NCBI RefSeq assembly: GCF_011808225.1
Contig: NZ_SOYS01000007.1
Coordinates: 124,001 to 188,000 of the forward strand
Direction of reading: 5' to 3'
Source: Cedecea colo
GTDB lineage: Bacteria > Pseudomonadota > Gammaproteobacteria > Enterobacterales > Enterobacteriaceae
DNA length: 64,000 nucleotides
Numbering within the stretch: position 1 is the stretch's first letter; the number at the start of each line of letters is the position of its first letter. Shown piece by piece: positions 48,805-57,903 of the stretch. A program made the position numbers and the translations under genes. The notes below the pieces were generated by a model. The model had not been told where the DNA came from, made no database searches, and saw only the letters and a list, made by a program, of their open reading frames with translations.

Positions 48805-50013
48805 ATGAACACCGCTCAGTACAACCGCACACGTTGGTTAACCCTTATCGGGACGATTATTACCCAGTTCGCCCTGGGTTCCGTTTATACCTGGAGCCTG
48901 TTTAACAGCGCGCTGTCCGAAAAACTCAACGAACCCCTCAGCCGGGTGGCGCTTTCCTTCGGTTTGTTAAGCCTCGGCCTTGCTATCTCTTCTTCCGTTG
49001 CCGGTAAATTGCAGGAGCGCTTTGGCGTGCGTAAAGTCACGATGGCGGCGGGCGTGCTGCTGGGCATCGGCTTCTTTCTGACCGCGCATTCCAGTAATCT
49101 GGTAATGCTGTGGCTGAGCGCAGGCGTGCTGGTTGGCCTTGCTGACGGCGCAGGCTACCTGCTGACGCTGTCTAACTGCGTAAAATGGTTTCCGGAGCGC
49201 AAAGGGCTGATTTCCGCTGTCGCCATCGGCTCTTATGGCCTGGGCAGCCTCGGCTTCAAATATATCGATACGCATCTGCTGGCGACCTACGGCCTGGAAA
49301 ATACTTTTATGATCTGGGGCGCGCTGGCAATGGTGATAATTCTCTTCGGTGCCTCGCTGATGAAAGATGCGCCAATACACGAAGCGCAAACCGTTAATGG
49401 CGTGACCGAGAAAGATTACACTCTGGCAGAATCCATGCGTAAACCGCAGTACTGGATGCTGGCGGTGATGTTCCTGACCGCCTGCATGAGCGGCCTGTAT
49501 GTGATTGGCGTCGCGAAAGATATCGCGCAGGGCATGGTGCACTTAACCGCTGAATCTGCGGCGAACGCCGTTACGGTGATTGCGATTGCTAACCTGAGCG
49601 GCCGTCTGGTGCTTGGCATTCTGTCCGACAAAATGGCTCGTATCCGTGTGATTACGCTTGGCCAGATTATTTCTCTGGTGGGGATGGCGGCCCTGCTGTT
49701 TGCTCCTTTAAACGAAGCGACATTCTTTGCGGCGATTGCCTGCGTGGCCTTTAATTTCGGCGGCACCATCACCGTTTATCCATCTTTGGTCAGCGAATTC
49801 TTCGGCCTGAACAACCTGACTAAAAACTACGGCGTGATTTATCTGGGCTTCGGTATCGGCAGCATCTGTGGTTCGATTATCGCCTCGCTGTTTGGCGGTT
49901 TTTATGTGACCTTCTGCGTGATCTTTGCCCTGCTGATTTTATCTCTGGCGCTTTCTACCACGATTCGTCAGCCAGCGCGTGAAGTTATGCAGCATGAACA
50001 TGCCCATGCCTGA
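48805..50013 (+). CDS. yhjX: Pyruvate-inducible MFS transporter YhjX
   Basis: This 402-residue protein of twelve membrane helices belongs to the oxalate/formate antiporter branch of the MFS and has exactly the E. coli YhjX length. Markers are TLIGTIITQFALGSVYTWSLF, KLQERFGVRKVTMAAGVLLG and VKWFPERKGLISAVAIGSYG. In E. coli yhjX is the main target of the pyruvate-sensing YpdA-YpdB system. The matching direct repeats upstream suggest the same control here. The transported substrate is not certain. A hairpin (50039-50066) follows the stop. Confidence 0.95.
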   Translation: MNTAQYNRTRWLTLIGTIITQFALGSVYTWSLFNSALSEKLNEPLSRVALSFGLLSLGLAISSSVAGKLQERFGVRKVTMAAGVLLGIGFFLTAHSSNLVMLWLSAGVLVGLADGAGYLLTLSNCVKWFPERKGLISAVAIGSYGLGSLGFKYIDTHLLATYGLENTFMIWGALAMVIILFGASLMKDAPIHEAQTVNGVTEKDYTLAESMRKPQYWMLAVMFLTACMSGLYVIGVAKDIAQGMVHLTAESAANAVTVIAIANLSGRLVLGILSDKMARIRVITLGQIISLVGMAALLFAPLNEATFFAAIACVAFNFGGTITVYPSLVSEFFGLNNLTKNYGVIYLGFGIGSICGSIIASLFGGFYVTFCVIFALLILSLALSTTIRQPAREVMQHEHAHA

Positions 50014-50038
50014 TAGCGCGCCAATAGCTGCGTAAAAC

Positions 50039-50066
50039 ATGCCGCCGTAACCCCATACGGCGGCAT
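50039..50066 (+). terminator. Probable terminator of yhjX
   Basis: A perfect 11-bp stem (ATGCCGCCGTA / TACGGCGGCAT) with a 6-base loop lies 25 bases after the stop. The following sequence is CATTAATT, so the U-tract is poor, but stem strength and position support termination or mRNA end protection. Confidence 0.55.
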
Positions 50067-50270
50067 CATTAATTGTGCATCCTGGCCGCACTATTTAAAT
50101 AAACGGAAGGCGCATATTTTTGCGCGATACTTTTTTACCTCTGTGGCTGAGCCCATAGCCTGAGAATTCTCCTCATTCCTCTGCAACGCTTCCTTTCCCA
50201 GAACTCTCTCAACCTTTAACGGTCTGATTAACGTTTTATACGTTTCCTTTTTTGCGCCAGGACGCCCTGA

Positions 50271-51953
50271 ATGAATTATATTAAATCGATGACCCAGCAG
50301 AAATTATGTCTTCTGTTAGCGGCATACATCGGCCTGTTCTTAAATATCTCGGTTTTTTACCACCGTTTTGATGGATTAGCGCACGACTTCAACGCATGGA
50401 AAGCGTTTGCCGCTGTGGTTGAAGTGTGTGCCACGGTATTAGTGACCTTCTTCTTGCTGCGCGTGCTTTCGCTGTTCGGGCGTTTAGCCTGGCGGATCCT
50501 CACCACATTTATCGTGTTGTGCTCCGTCGGTGCCAGCTATTACATGACTTTCCTCAACGTCGTTATCGGCTATGGCATTATTGCCTCGGTGATGACCACG
50601 GATATCGATCTGTCGAAAGAGCTTGTCGGCTATCACTTTATTTTGTGGATGATACTGGTTAGCGCCATTCCGCTGCTGCTTATCTGGAGCAACACCTGCC
50701 GCTATACGCTGCTCAAACAGTTGCAAACCCGCGAGCATCGCGTGAAGAACGTAGCGATAATTCTGCTGGCTGGCCTGATGGTTTGGGCGCCGCTGCGTTA
50801 TCTTGATAAACAGCAAAAGCGTATCGAAAAACGCTCGACGGTAGATATGGCAAGCTACGGCGGCGTGGTAGCCAACTCCTATCTGCCATCGAACTGGATC
50901 TCAGCGCTCGGCCTCTTCGCCTGGGCACAGGCGGATGAATCCAGCGATAACAGTTCGTTGATAAACCCGTTGAAAAAATTCACCTATGTGGCGCCAAAAA
51001 ATATCGAAGATACTTATATGGTGTTTATCATCGGTGAAACGACGCGCTGGGATCACATGGGTATTCTGGGATATGACCGCGATACTACGCCGAAGCTGGC
51101 TCAGGAGAAAAACCTGGTCGCGTTCCGTGGTACGTCGTGCGATACCGCTACCAAGCTCTCTCTGCGCTGTATGTTTGTGCGTGAAGGTGGAGTGGAAGAT
51201 AACCCGCAACGTACCTTAAAAGAGCAGAACGTCTTTGCTGTTCTAAAACAGCTGGGTTTCTCTTCAAACCTGTTCGCTATGCAAAGTGAAGTGTGGTTCT
51301 ACGGCAACACTATGGCGGATAACTTCTCCTACCGTGAGCAAATTGCCGCCGAGCCGCGTAACAGCGGTAAACCAGTGGATGATATGCTGCTGGTAGAAGA
51401 GGTAAAACGCTTTGTTGGGCAAAATACGCAGGGCAAGCATCTGGTGATTCTGCATACCAAAGGCTCGCACTTCTCGTACGTGCAGCGTTATCCGCGTAGC
51501 TTTGCAAAATGGACGCCGGAGTGCGTGAGCATTGATAAAGAGTGTAGCAAAGAGCAGCTGATCAACGCCTTTGATAACTCCGTTCTGTACACGGATACGG
51601 TTATTACGGATGTGATTAATCAGCTACGCGACAAGCGCGCGATTATCTTTTATGCCGCGGATCACGGTGAGTCAATCAGTGAGCACAAGCACCTGCACGG
51701 TACGCCACGTAATATGGCGCCGCCGGAGCAGTTCCGCGTGCCGCTGCTGGTCTGGGCGTCTGACAAATATCTTGCAGACCCGGATCGCGCCCGTTCTTTC
51801 GAACATATGAAGGCGCAGGCGGCCATGAAAGTGCCGCATCGTCAGGTGGAACTGTATGACACCGTGCTGGGTTGTCTCGGCTACACCTCGCCAGACGGCG
51901 GGATTAACGAGAACAACGACTGGTGCCACGTGCAGCGGAAGGCTGCGCAGTAA
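50271..51953 (+). CDS. eptB: Kdo2-lipid A phosphoethanolamine 7''-transferase
   Basis: This 560-residue inner-membrane enzyme transfers phosphoethanolamine to the outer Kdo of LPS. About five N-terminal helices (residues 10-175) precede a periplasmic sulfatase-like domain. Metal and nucleophile motifs are intact: FIIGETTRWDHMGILGYDR, the threonine in RGTSCDTATKLSLRC, and FYAADHGESISEHKHLHGTP. In E. coli it is controlled by sigma-E and by the sRNA MgrR; those elements were not resolved in the upstream 200 bases. It is followed by the tRNA-Pro gene, the same order as K-12 eptB-proK. Confidence 0.96.
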   Translation: MNYIKSMTQQKLCLLLAAYIGLFLNISVFYHRFDGLAHDFNAWKAFAAVVEVCATVLVTFFLLRVLSLFGRLAWRILTTFIVLCSVGASYYMTFLNVVIGYGIIASVMTTDIDLSKELVGYHFILWMILVSAIPLLLIWSNTCRYTLLKQLQTREHRVKNVAIILLAGLMVWAPLRYLDKQQKRIEKRSTVDMASYGGVVANSYLPSNWISALGLFAWAQADESSDNSSLINPLKKFTYVAPKNIEDTYMVFIIGETTRWDHMGILGYDRDTTPKLAQEKNLVAFRGTSCDTATKLSLRCMFVREGGVEDNPQRTLKEQNVFAVLKQLGFSSNLFAMQSEVWFYGNTMADNFSYREQIAAEPRNSGKPVDDMLLVEEVKRFVGQNTQGKHLVILHTKGSHFSYVQRYPRSFAKWTPECVSIDKECSKEQLINAFDNSVLYTDTVITDVINQLRDKRAIIFYAADHGESISEHKHLHGTPRNMAPPEQFRVPLLVWASDKYLADPDRARSFEHMKAQAAMKVPHRQVELYDTVLGCLGYTSPDGGINENNDWCHVQRKAAQ

Positions 51954-52053
51954 CATTTGCTCTACAAGCGCTTGCTTTTAAGCCAAACGATTTGGATTTT
52001 TAAGTTAAGGGATTGACGGCTAAAACGGTGCGCAGTAAGATGCGCTCCGCATT

Positions 52054-52130
52054 CGGCGAGTAGCGCAGCTTGGTAGCGCAACTGGTTTGGGACCAGTGGG
52101 TCGGAGGTTCGAATCCTCTCTCGCCGACCA
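52054..52130 (+). tRNA. tRNA-Pro (anticodon UGG)
   Basis: A complete 77-base cloverleaf with encoded CCA: acceptor CGGCGAG/CTCGCCG, anticodon stem ACTGG/CCAGT (52081-52085 and 52093-52097), loop TTTGGGA with anticodon TGG (52088-52090), and T-arm GGAGGTTCGAATCC. The sequence agrees with my recollection of E. coli proM (UGG). The location between eptB and dppA is that of proK, which in K-12 has anticodon CGG. It is followed by a tight terminator and tandem repeats of its own 3' end. Confidence 0.97.
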
Positions 52131-52519
52131 CATTCAAGAAAACCTGCTTCGGCAGGTTTTTTTACGTCTGTAGCTTAGAGAGGATGAGAAGCTCCGGGGC
52201 AGGGAGGTTTGAGCCGAGCGCAGCGAGACAACGTTGCTTATGCAACGGCCCGCAGGGGAATAATCCTCTCTCGCCGACCACATTCAAGAAAACCTGCTTC
52301 GGCAGGTTTTTTTACGTCTGTAGCTTAGAGAGGATGAGAAGCTCCGGGGCAGGGAGGTTTGAGCCGAGCGCAGCGAGACAACGTTGCTCATGCAACGGCC
52401 CGCAGGGCGTGTTTTGTAAAAAAGCCATCCTCTCTCGCCGACCACATTTAAGAAAACCTGCTTCGGCAGGTTTTTTTACGTCTGAAGCTTAGAGAGGATG
52501 AGAAGCTCCGGGGCAGGGT
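52112..52519 (+). repeat. tRNA-Pro-derived tandem repeat array (rtT-like)
   Basis: Three units begin with the last 18-19 bases of the tRNA (52112-52130, 52262-52280, 52427-52444), spaced 150 and 164 bases apart. Each continues with the same terminator hairpin and a conserved block of about 45 bases (TTTACGTCTG through GGGGCAGG). Units 1 and 2 share a further stretch ending CAACGGCCCGCAGGG. Each unit carries AGAGAGGAT (52177, 52327, 52491), complementary to ATCCTCTCT of the tRNA-derived part. The layout recalls the E. coli tyrT repeats, which also repeat 19 bases of tRNA 3' end. Confidence 0.9.
52139..52163 (+). terminator. Terminator after tRNA-Pro, repeated at 52289 and 52453
   Basis: AAAACCTGC-TTCG-GCAGGTTTTTTT: a stable stem with a UUCG tetraloop and seven T. 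Identical copies follow at 52289-52313 and 52453-52477 in the repeat units, so transcription faces three successive terminators. Confidence 0.9.
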
Positions 52520-52524
52520 TTAAG

Positions 52525-52551
52525 AAACCCCGCTTTTTAGCGGGGTTTTTT
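52525..52551 (+). terminator. Final terminator of the tRNA-Pro array
   Basis: AAACCCCGC and GCGGGGTTT pair around a 6-base loop and run into further T. The sequence differs from the repeated terminator and closes the array. Confidence 0.85.
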
Positions 52552-53254
52552 GCATCGGTAGTTTATGAAGCCGTAGGTTGGATAAGCGCAGCGCCATCCA
52601 ACGATTATCAAGAACAACGGCGGATGGCGCTACAAATTGGCATTTTGCATTTGTCATTAATGACGCAACGGCGCGCTGCTTATCACCGACAAAACATCCT
52701 TCCGTGCCGAAAATCCCCGCTTCATCGTCCAACGCGCGTTTTTATATGATTTTGTGACATATTCCATTGTATTTTGTTATGAAAAATCGTGGTTTTTTGC
52801 ACCATTGCTTATGTTTGCTTGTAGCACGATTCGCTGTAAGAGACGCAGATCACAAAATAAATCGTTCATATAATCATCATTCGGCAAGAAATTTTTCAAA
52901 AAGCGCGCAGCCGATTACCGCTATCGGTTGCAAATTAGGCAGTTTAATATTCTGGTAACAAGCCCGTAGCATAATTTTCCCTGCTGGAAATAACCTCCGC
53001 GGCTTTTTTTTAACTTTGTTCGCTGTTTCTCACCCCGGTTGTAAATCCCCGACACCTGTATTGACGTTTTAACGATCTGTTGACAGATTGTAGGGCGTGA
53101 GGGGCAATTTATGGACAGTCCGCACTACCACACAGCTAGCCTGACGAAAGGAACCCCTGGCCTCACCAATGCCTGCGGGCATACCGGACAGACCGCACTC
53201 AAATAACAAAGGTCTAACGGATAAAAACAACACATCTCACATTGGAGCAGAAGA
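52552..53254 (+). promoter_or_regulatory. dppA upstream region: REP unit, promoter candidate and GcvB-type target
   Basis: About 700 bases without a convincing gene. A REP pair lies at 52571-52634. A candidate dppA promoter is TTGACG (53061-53066) with CAGATT (53084-53089), 17 bases apart. This would give a leader of about 160 bases, as in E. coli. Just before the ribosome binding site a CA-rich stretch (53226-53243, AACAACACATCTCACATT) resembles the E. coli dppA segment paired by sRNA GcvB. An open frame at 52767-52958 has no family match and no good start signal. Confidence 0.5.
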
Positions 53255-54862
53255 ATGAGTATTTCCTTGAAGAAGTCAGGGATGCTGAAGTTTGGTCTGA
53301 GCCTGGTAGCTTTGACCGTTGCAGCCAGCGTTCAGGCTAAGACCCTGGTTTATTGTTCAGAAGGATCGCCTGAAGGTTTTAACCCTCAACTGTTCACTTC
53401 TGGTACGACTTACGACGCCAGCTCAGTGCCAATCTATAACCGTCTGGTCGAATTCAAAACCGGCACCACAGAAATCATTCCCGGCCTTGCTGAAAAGTGG
53501 GAAGTCAGCGAAGACGGTAAAACCTATACCTTCCATCTGCGTCAGGGCGTGAAGTGGCAGGACAGTAAAGATTTCAAACCAACGCGTGATTTTAACGCCG
53601 ACGACGTGGTGTTCTCTTTCGATCGTCAGAAAAACAAAGACAACCCGTACCACAAAGTTTCTGGCGGCAGCTATGAATACTTCGAAGGCATGGGCCTGCC
53701 GGACCTGATAAGCGAAATCAAAAAAGTGGACGACAAAACCGTCCAGTTCGTGCTGACCCGTCCGGAAGCGCCATTCCTGGCTGATATGGCGATGGACTTC
53801 GCTTCCATCCTGTCCAAAGAATATGCGGACAACATGATGAAAGCCGGCACGCCGGAAAAAACTGACCTCAACCCAATCGGTACCGGTCCGTTCCAGCTGC
53901 TGCAATACCAGAAAGACTCACGCATTCTGTACAAAGCGTTCCCGGGCTTCTGGGGCACCAAGCCGCAGATCGACCGTCTGGTCTTCTCCATCACGCCTGA
54001 CGCCTCCGTGCGTTACGCCAAGCTGCAAAAAAACGAGTGCCAGGTTATGCCGTACCCGAACCCGGCCGATATCGCTCGTATGAAGCAGGACAAAAACATC
54101 AACCTGATGGAGCAGGCTGGCCTGAACGTGGGTTACCTTTCCTTCAATACCGAGAAGAAACCGTTTGATGACGTGAAAGTACGTCAGGCGCTGACTTATG
54201 CGGTGAATAAAGAAGCGATCATCAAAGCTGTTTATCAGGGCGCGGGCACTGCTGCTAAAAACCTGATTCCACCAACCATGTGGAGCTACAACGATGACGT
54301 GAAGGATTACACCTACGATCCTGAGAAAGCGAAAGCGCTGCTGAAAGAAGCAGGCCAGGATAAAGGCTTCACCGTTGACCTGTGGGCAATGCCGGTACAG
54401 CGTCCGTACAACCCGAACGCTCGCCGTATGGCTGAGATGATTCAGGCTGACTGGGCGAAAGTCGGCGTGACCGCCAAAATCGTGACCTACGAGTGGGGCG
54501 AGTACCTCAAGCGCGCCAAGGCTGGCGAACACCAGGCCGTGATGATGGGCTGGACCGGGGACAATGGGGATCCGGATAACTTCTTCGCCACGCTGTTTAG
54601 CTGTGATGCGGCAAAAGACGGCTCTAACTACTCTCGCTGGTGCTACAAGCCGTTTGAAGATCTGATCCAGCCTGCGCGTGCGGCAGAAGACCACAACAAA
54701 CGTATCGAGCTGTACAAACAGGCTCAGGTAGTGATGCATGACCAGGCTCCGGCGCTGATCGTCGCTCACTCCACCGTATACGAGCCTGTACGTAAAGAAG
54801 TTAAAGGCTATGTGGTTGATCCATTAGGCAAACACCACTTCGAAAACGTGTCTGTCGAATAA
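53255..54862 (+). CDS. dppA: Dipeptide-binding periplasmic protein
   Basis: This 535-residue solute-binding protein has a 28-residue signal peptide (ending VAASVQA) and the family-5 extracellular fold (LVYCSEGSPEGFNPQLFTSGTTYDASS; the conserved AEKWEVSEDGKTYTFHLRQGVKW). It captures dipeptides and, in E. coli, haem and 5-aminolevulinate for the DppBCDF importer. It is the first gene of dppABCDF. A CA-rich leader suggests GcvB control, and a hairpin after the stop separates it from dppB. GGAGCAGAAG precedes ATG 53255. Confidence 0.98.
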   Translation: MSISLKKSGMLKFGLSLVALTVAASVQAKTLVYCSEGSPEGFNPQLFTSGTTYDASSVPIYNRLVEFKTGTTEIIPGLAEKWEVSEDGKTYTFHLRQGVKWQDSKDFKPTRDFNADDVVFSFDRQKNKDNPYHKVSGGSYEYFEGMGLPDLISEIKKVDDKTVQFVLTRPEAPFLADMAMDFASILSKEYADNMMKAGTPEKTDLNPIGTGPFQLLQYQKDSRILYKAFPGFWGTKPQIDRLVFSITPDASVRYAKLQKNECQVMPYPNPADIARMKQDKNINLMEQAGLNVGYLSFNTEKKPFDDVKVRQALTYAVNKEAIIKAVYQGAGTAAKNLIPPTMWSYNDDVKDYTYDPEKAKALLKEAGQDKGFTVDLWAMPVQRPYNPNARRMAEMIQADWAKVGVTAKIVTYEWGEYLKRAKAGEHQAVMMGWTGDNGDPDNFFATLFSCDAAKDGSNYSRWCYKPFEDLIQPARAAEDHNKRIELYKQAQVVMHDQAPALIVAHSTVYEPVRKEVKGYVVDPLGKHHFENVSVE

Positions 54863-54880
54863 TAAAAGCAAAGTGCTTTA

Positions 54881-54908
54881 TTCCCTCTCCCTTCCCGGGA
54901 GAGGGGAA
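54881..54908 (+). promoter_or_regulatory. Hairpin between dppA and dppB
   Basis: CCCTCTCCC and GGGAGAGGG form a 9-bp stem with a 5-base loop, preceded by a smaller AAAGCAAAGTGCTTT palindrome. There is no U-tract. It probably protects the dppA message so the binding protein exceeds the permease (inference from position). Confidence 0.5.
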
Positions 54909-54971
54909 TGATTTGTGAGCAATACAGACTGAGTGCCGCAGGGCCTTCAGTCATTACAGAGAATCCGGGAT

Positions 54972-55991
54972 ATGTTGCAGTTCATCCTCCGACGTCTGGG
55001 GCTAGTTATCCCCACGTTTATCGGTATTACCCTACTTACCTTCGCCTTCGTGCATATGATCCCCGGTGACCCGGTGATGATCATGGCCGGCGAGCGTGGT
55101 ATCTCTCCTGAACGTCATGCCCAGCTGCTGGCCGAACTCGGTCTCGACAAGCCGATGTGGCAGCAGTACCTCCATTATATATGGGGCGTAATGCACGGTG
55201 ATTTAGGCGTTTCGTTAAAAAGCCGCCTCCCTGTCTGGGATGAGTTCGTGCCTCGCTTTAAAGCGACGATGGAACTCGGCGTATGCGCCATGATTTTCGC
55301 CGTTGCCGTGGGGATCCCGGTTGGCGTGCTGGCCGCCGTTAAACGCGGTTCTATCTTCGATCATACGTCCGTTGGTCTGGCGCTGACTGGCTACTCGATG
55401 CCTATCTTCTGGTGGGGCATGATGCTGATCATGCTGGTTTCGGTGTACTGGAACCTGACCCCGGTTTCCGGGCGCGTCAGCGATACGGTGTTCCTTGACG
55501 ACACCATGCCGCTCACCGGCTTTATGCTGATAGACACCGCTATCTGGGGCGAGCAGGGCGACTTTATCGACGCGCTTGCCCATATGGTGCTGCCTGCCGT
55601 GGTGCTCGGCACCATTCCGCTGGCGGTTATCGTGCGTATGACGCGCTCAGCAATGCTTGAAGTGCTTGGCGAAGACTACATCCGTACCGCGCGTGCGAAA
55701 GGCCTGACGCGTATGCGCGTTATCGTGGTTCATGCTCTGCGCAATGCCATGCTGCCCGTCGTCACGGTTATTGGGTTACAGGTGGGTACGCTGCTGGCCG
55801 GTGCGATTCTGACGGAAACTATCTTCTCCTGGCCGGGCCTTGGCCGCTGGCTTATCGATGCGCTTCAGCGTCGTGACTACCCGGTAGTACAGGGCGGCGT
55901 ATTGCTGGTAGCGACGATGATTATCCTCGTTAACCTGCTCGTCGACTTACTGTACGGCGTGGTGAACCCGCGTATACGCCATAAGAAATAA
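54972..55991 (+). CDS. dppB: Dipeptide ABC transporter permease DppB
   Basis: This 339-residue inner-membrane permease has six helices. The N-terminal FILRRLGLVIPTFIGITLLTF and the EAA loop (EDYIRTARAKGLTRMRVIVVHALRNA) are characteristic of the Dpp/Opp B family. ATG 54972 gives the exact E. coli length; an in-frame start 39 bases earlier lies in the intercistronic spacer and is not supported. It pairs with DppC to form the channel. Confidence 0.98.
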   Translation: MLQFILRRLGLVIPTFIGITLLTFAFVHMIPGDPVMIMAGERGISPERHAQLLAELGLDKPMWQQYLHYIWGVMHGDLGVSLKSRLPVWDEFVPRFKATMELGVCAMIFAVAVGIPVGVLAAVKRGSIFDHTSVGLALTGYSMPIFWWGMMLIMLVSVYWNLTPVSGRVSDTVFLDDTMPLTGFMLIDTAIWGEQGDFIDALAHMVLPAVVLGTIPLAVIVRMTRSAMLEVLGEDYIRTARAKGLTRMRVIVVHALRNAMLPVVTVIGLQVGTLLAGAILTETIFSWPGLGRWLIDALQRRDYPVVQGGVLLVATMIILVNLLVDLLYGVVNPRIRHKK

Positions 55992-56000
55992 GGGGCCATC

Positions 56001-56900
56001 ATGACGCAAGTAACTGAAAGTAAGGTAGTGGCGCCAGTACCAATGACGCCTTTCCAGGAATTCTGGCACTACTTCAAACGTAATAAAGGCGCAGTCGTCG
56101 GCCTGGTGTACGTCACGGTGATGATTCTGATCGCCATTTTCGCTAATGTCCTCGCGCCGCACGGCCCGGCTGAACAGTTCCGCGATGCGCTGCTGCACCC
56201 GCCGGTGTGGCAGGAAGGCGGTAGCTGGCAATTCCTGCTTGGTACCGATGACGTAGGCCGCGATATCATGGCTCGTCTGATGTACGGCGCGCGCCTGTCG
56301 CTGCTGGTGGGCTGTCTGGTCGTTGTGCTGTCGCTGATTATGGGCGTGGTGCTCGGTCTGGTAGCCGGTTACTTTGGCGGCCTTATCGACAACATCATCA
56401 TGCGCGTTGTCGACATCATGCTGGCGCTGCCAAGCCTGCTGCTGGCTCTGGTGCTGGTGGCTATCTTCGGCCCGTCGATTGTTAACGCCTCGCTTGCGCT
56501 GACCTTTGTTGCGCTGCCGCACTATGTGCGACTGACGCGCGGCGCGGTGCTGGTAGAAGTTAACCGCGACTACGTGACCGCTTCCCGCGTGGCGGGCGCA
56601 AGCCCCATGCGCCAGATGTTCATCAACATTTTACCGAACTGTCTTGCACCGCTTATCGTGCAGGCCTCTCTTGGCTTCTCTAACGCCATTCTCGATATGG
56701 CCGCCCTTGGCTTCCTTGGCATGGGTGCGCAGCCGCCAACACCGGAATGGGGCACCATGCTCTCCGACGTGTTGCAGTTCGCGCAAAGTGCCTGGTGGGT
56801 CGTCACCTTCCCGGGTGTCGCAATCCTGCTGACGGTGCTGGCATTTAACCTGATGGGTGACGGGCTGCGTGACGCGCTCGATCCTAAACTGAAGCAGTAA
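56001..56900 (+). CDS. dppC: Dipeptide ABC transporter permease DppC
   Basis: This 299-residue permease starts 9 bases after dppB. The N-terminal cytoplasmic segment ([21 protein letters not shown]) precedes six helices, and the EAA loop is [25 protein letters not shown]. The periplasmic [20 protein letters not shown] motif is typical of the OppC/DppC branch. It forms the translocation pore together with DppB. Nothing is unusual in length or sequence. Confidence 0.98.
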   Translation: MTQVTESKVVAPVPMTPFQEFWHYFKRNKGAVVGLVYVTVMILIAIFANVLAPHGPAEQFRDALLHPPVWQEGGSWQFLLGTDDVGRDIMARLMYGARLSLLVGCLVVVLSLIMGVVLGLVAGYFGGLIDNIIMRVVDIMLALPSLLLALVLVAIFGPSIVNASLALTFVALPHYVRLTRGAVLVEVNRDYVTASRVAGASPMRQMFINILPNCLAPLIVQASLGFSNAILDMAALGFLGMGAQPPTPEWGTMLSDVLQFAQSAWWVVTFPGVAILLTVLAFNLMGDGLRDALDPKLKQ

Positions 56901-56910
56901 GAGGTTCGAG

Positions 56911-57903
56911 ATGGCGTTATTGAATGTAGATAAATTATCGGTGCACTTCGGTGATGAAGGGACGCCGTTCCGTGCCGTAGACCGCGTAAGCTACAGCGTT
57001 AAGCAAGGTGAAGTCGTCGGTATCGTCGGTGAATCCGGCTCCGGTAAATCCGTCAGCTCGCTGGCGATTATGGGTCTGATCGATTATCCGGGCCGCGTGA
57101 TGGCCGAAAAACTGGAGTTCAACGGCCAGGACCTGCAAAAGATTTCTGAGAAAGAACGTCGCAACCTGGTGGGCGCCGAAGTGGCGATGATCTTCCAGGA
57201 CCCGATGACCAGCCTCAACCCTTGCTACACCGTTGGTTTCCAGATTATGGAAGCGATCAAGGTGCATCAGGGCGGCAATAAGAAAACTCGTCGTCAGCGC
57301 GCAATCGACCTGCTGAACCTGGTGGGCATTCCCGATCCGGCTTCGCGTCTGGATGTGTACCCGCACCAGCTTTCCGGCGGCATGAGTCAGCGTGTGATGA
57401 TCGCGATGGCCATTGCCTGTCGTCCTAAGCTGCTGATTGCCGATGAACCGACCACCGCGCTGGATGTGACTATCCAGGCGCAAATCATCGAGCTGCTGCT
57501 GGAGCTACAGCAAAAAGAAAACATGGCGCTGATCCTCATCACCCATGACCTTGCGCTGGTTGCCGAAGCGGCCCATAAAATTATTGTGATGTATGCAGGT
57601 CAGGTGGTGGAAACCGGCGAAGCGAAAGATATCTTCCGCGCGCCGCGTCATCCGTACACGCAGGCTCTGCTGCGCGCGCTGCCGGAATTTGCGCAGGACA
57701 AAGCTCGCCTGGCGTCGCTGCCGGGCGTGGTGCCGGGCAAGTATGACCGCCCGAACGGCTGCCTGCTTAATCCGCGCTGCCCGTATGCCACGGATAAGTG
57801 CCGCGTTGATGAACCGGACCTGAATCTGGTGGATAACGGCCGCCAGTCTAAATGTCACTATCCACTCGATGATGCCGGGAGGCCAACCTATGATTACCGA
57901 TAA
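56911..57903 (+). CDS. dppD: Dipeptide ABC transporter ATP-binding protein DppD
   Basis: This 330-residue ATPase has Walker A ([16 protein letters not shown]), signature ([16 protein letters not shown]) and Walker B ([13 protein letters not shown]). The C-terminal oligopeptide-transporter region has cysteines ([16 protein letters not shown]) matching the iron-sulfur or zinc motif seen in DppD/OppD relatives. It works as a heterodimer with DppF. Its 3' end overlaps the dppF start by 14 bases. Confidence 0.98.
   Translation: MALLNVDKLSVHFGDEGTPFRAVDRVSYSVKQGEVVGIVGESGSGKSVSSLAIMGLIDYPGRVMAEKLEFNGQDLQKISEKERRNLVGAEVAMIFQDPMTSLNPCYTVGFQIMEAIKVHQGGNKKTRRQRAIDLLNLVGIPDPASRLDVYPHQLSGGMSQRVMIAMAIACRPKLLIADEPTTALDVTIQAQIIELLLELQQKENMALILITHDLALVAEAAHKIIVMYAGQVVETGEAKDIFRAPRHPYTQALLRALPEFAQDKARLASLPGVVPGKYDRPNGCLLNPRCPYATDKCRVDEPDLNLVDNGRQSKCHYPLDDAGRPTYDYR

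Noticed and set aside
52070-52492. A 140-codon open frame with internally repeated protein sequence across the tRNA-Pro gene and repeats
   Set aside because: It begins inside the tRNA, its peptide repeats simply mirror the DNA repeats and three terminators interrupt it. Frames of this kind are a common source of false hypothetical proteins.
52112-52519. CRISPR array
   Set aside because: The repeats are long, contain a tRNA end and a terminator, and have no short unique spacers; no cas genes are present.
52498-52749. An 83-codon frame after the repeat array
   Set aside because: It runs through a terminator and a REP unit, has no ribosome binding site and no recognisable domain.
52767-52958. 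A 63-codon frame upstream of dppA starting MYFVMKNRG
   Set aside because: No family resemblance and no good start signal; the region fits better as a non-coding upstream region of dppA.
53918-54769. A 283-codon frame antisense to dppA
   Set aside because: dppA is intact with signal peptide; the antisense frame has no start signal or motif.
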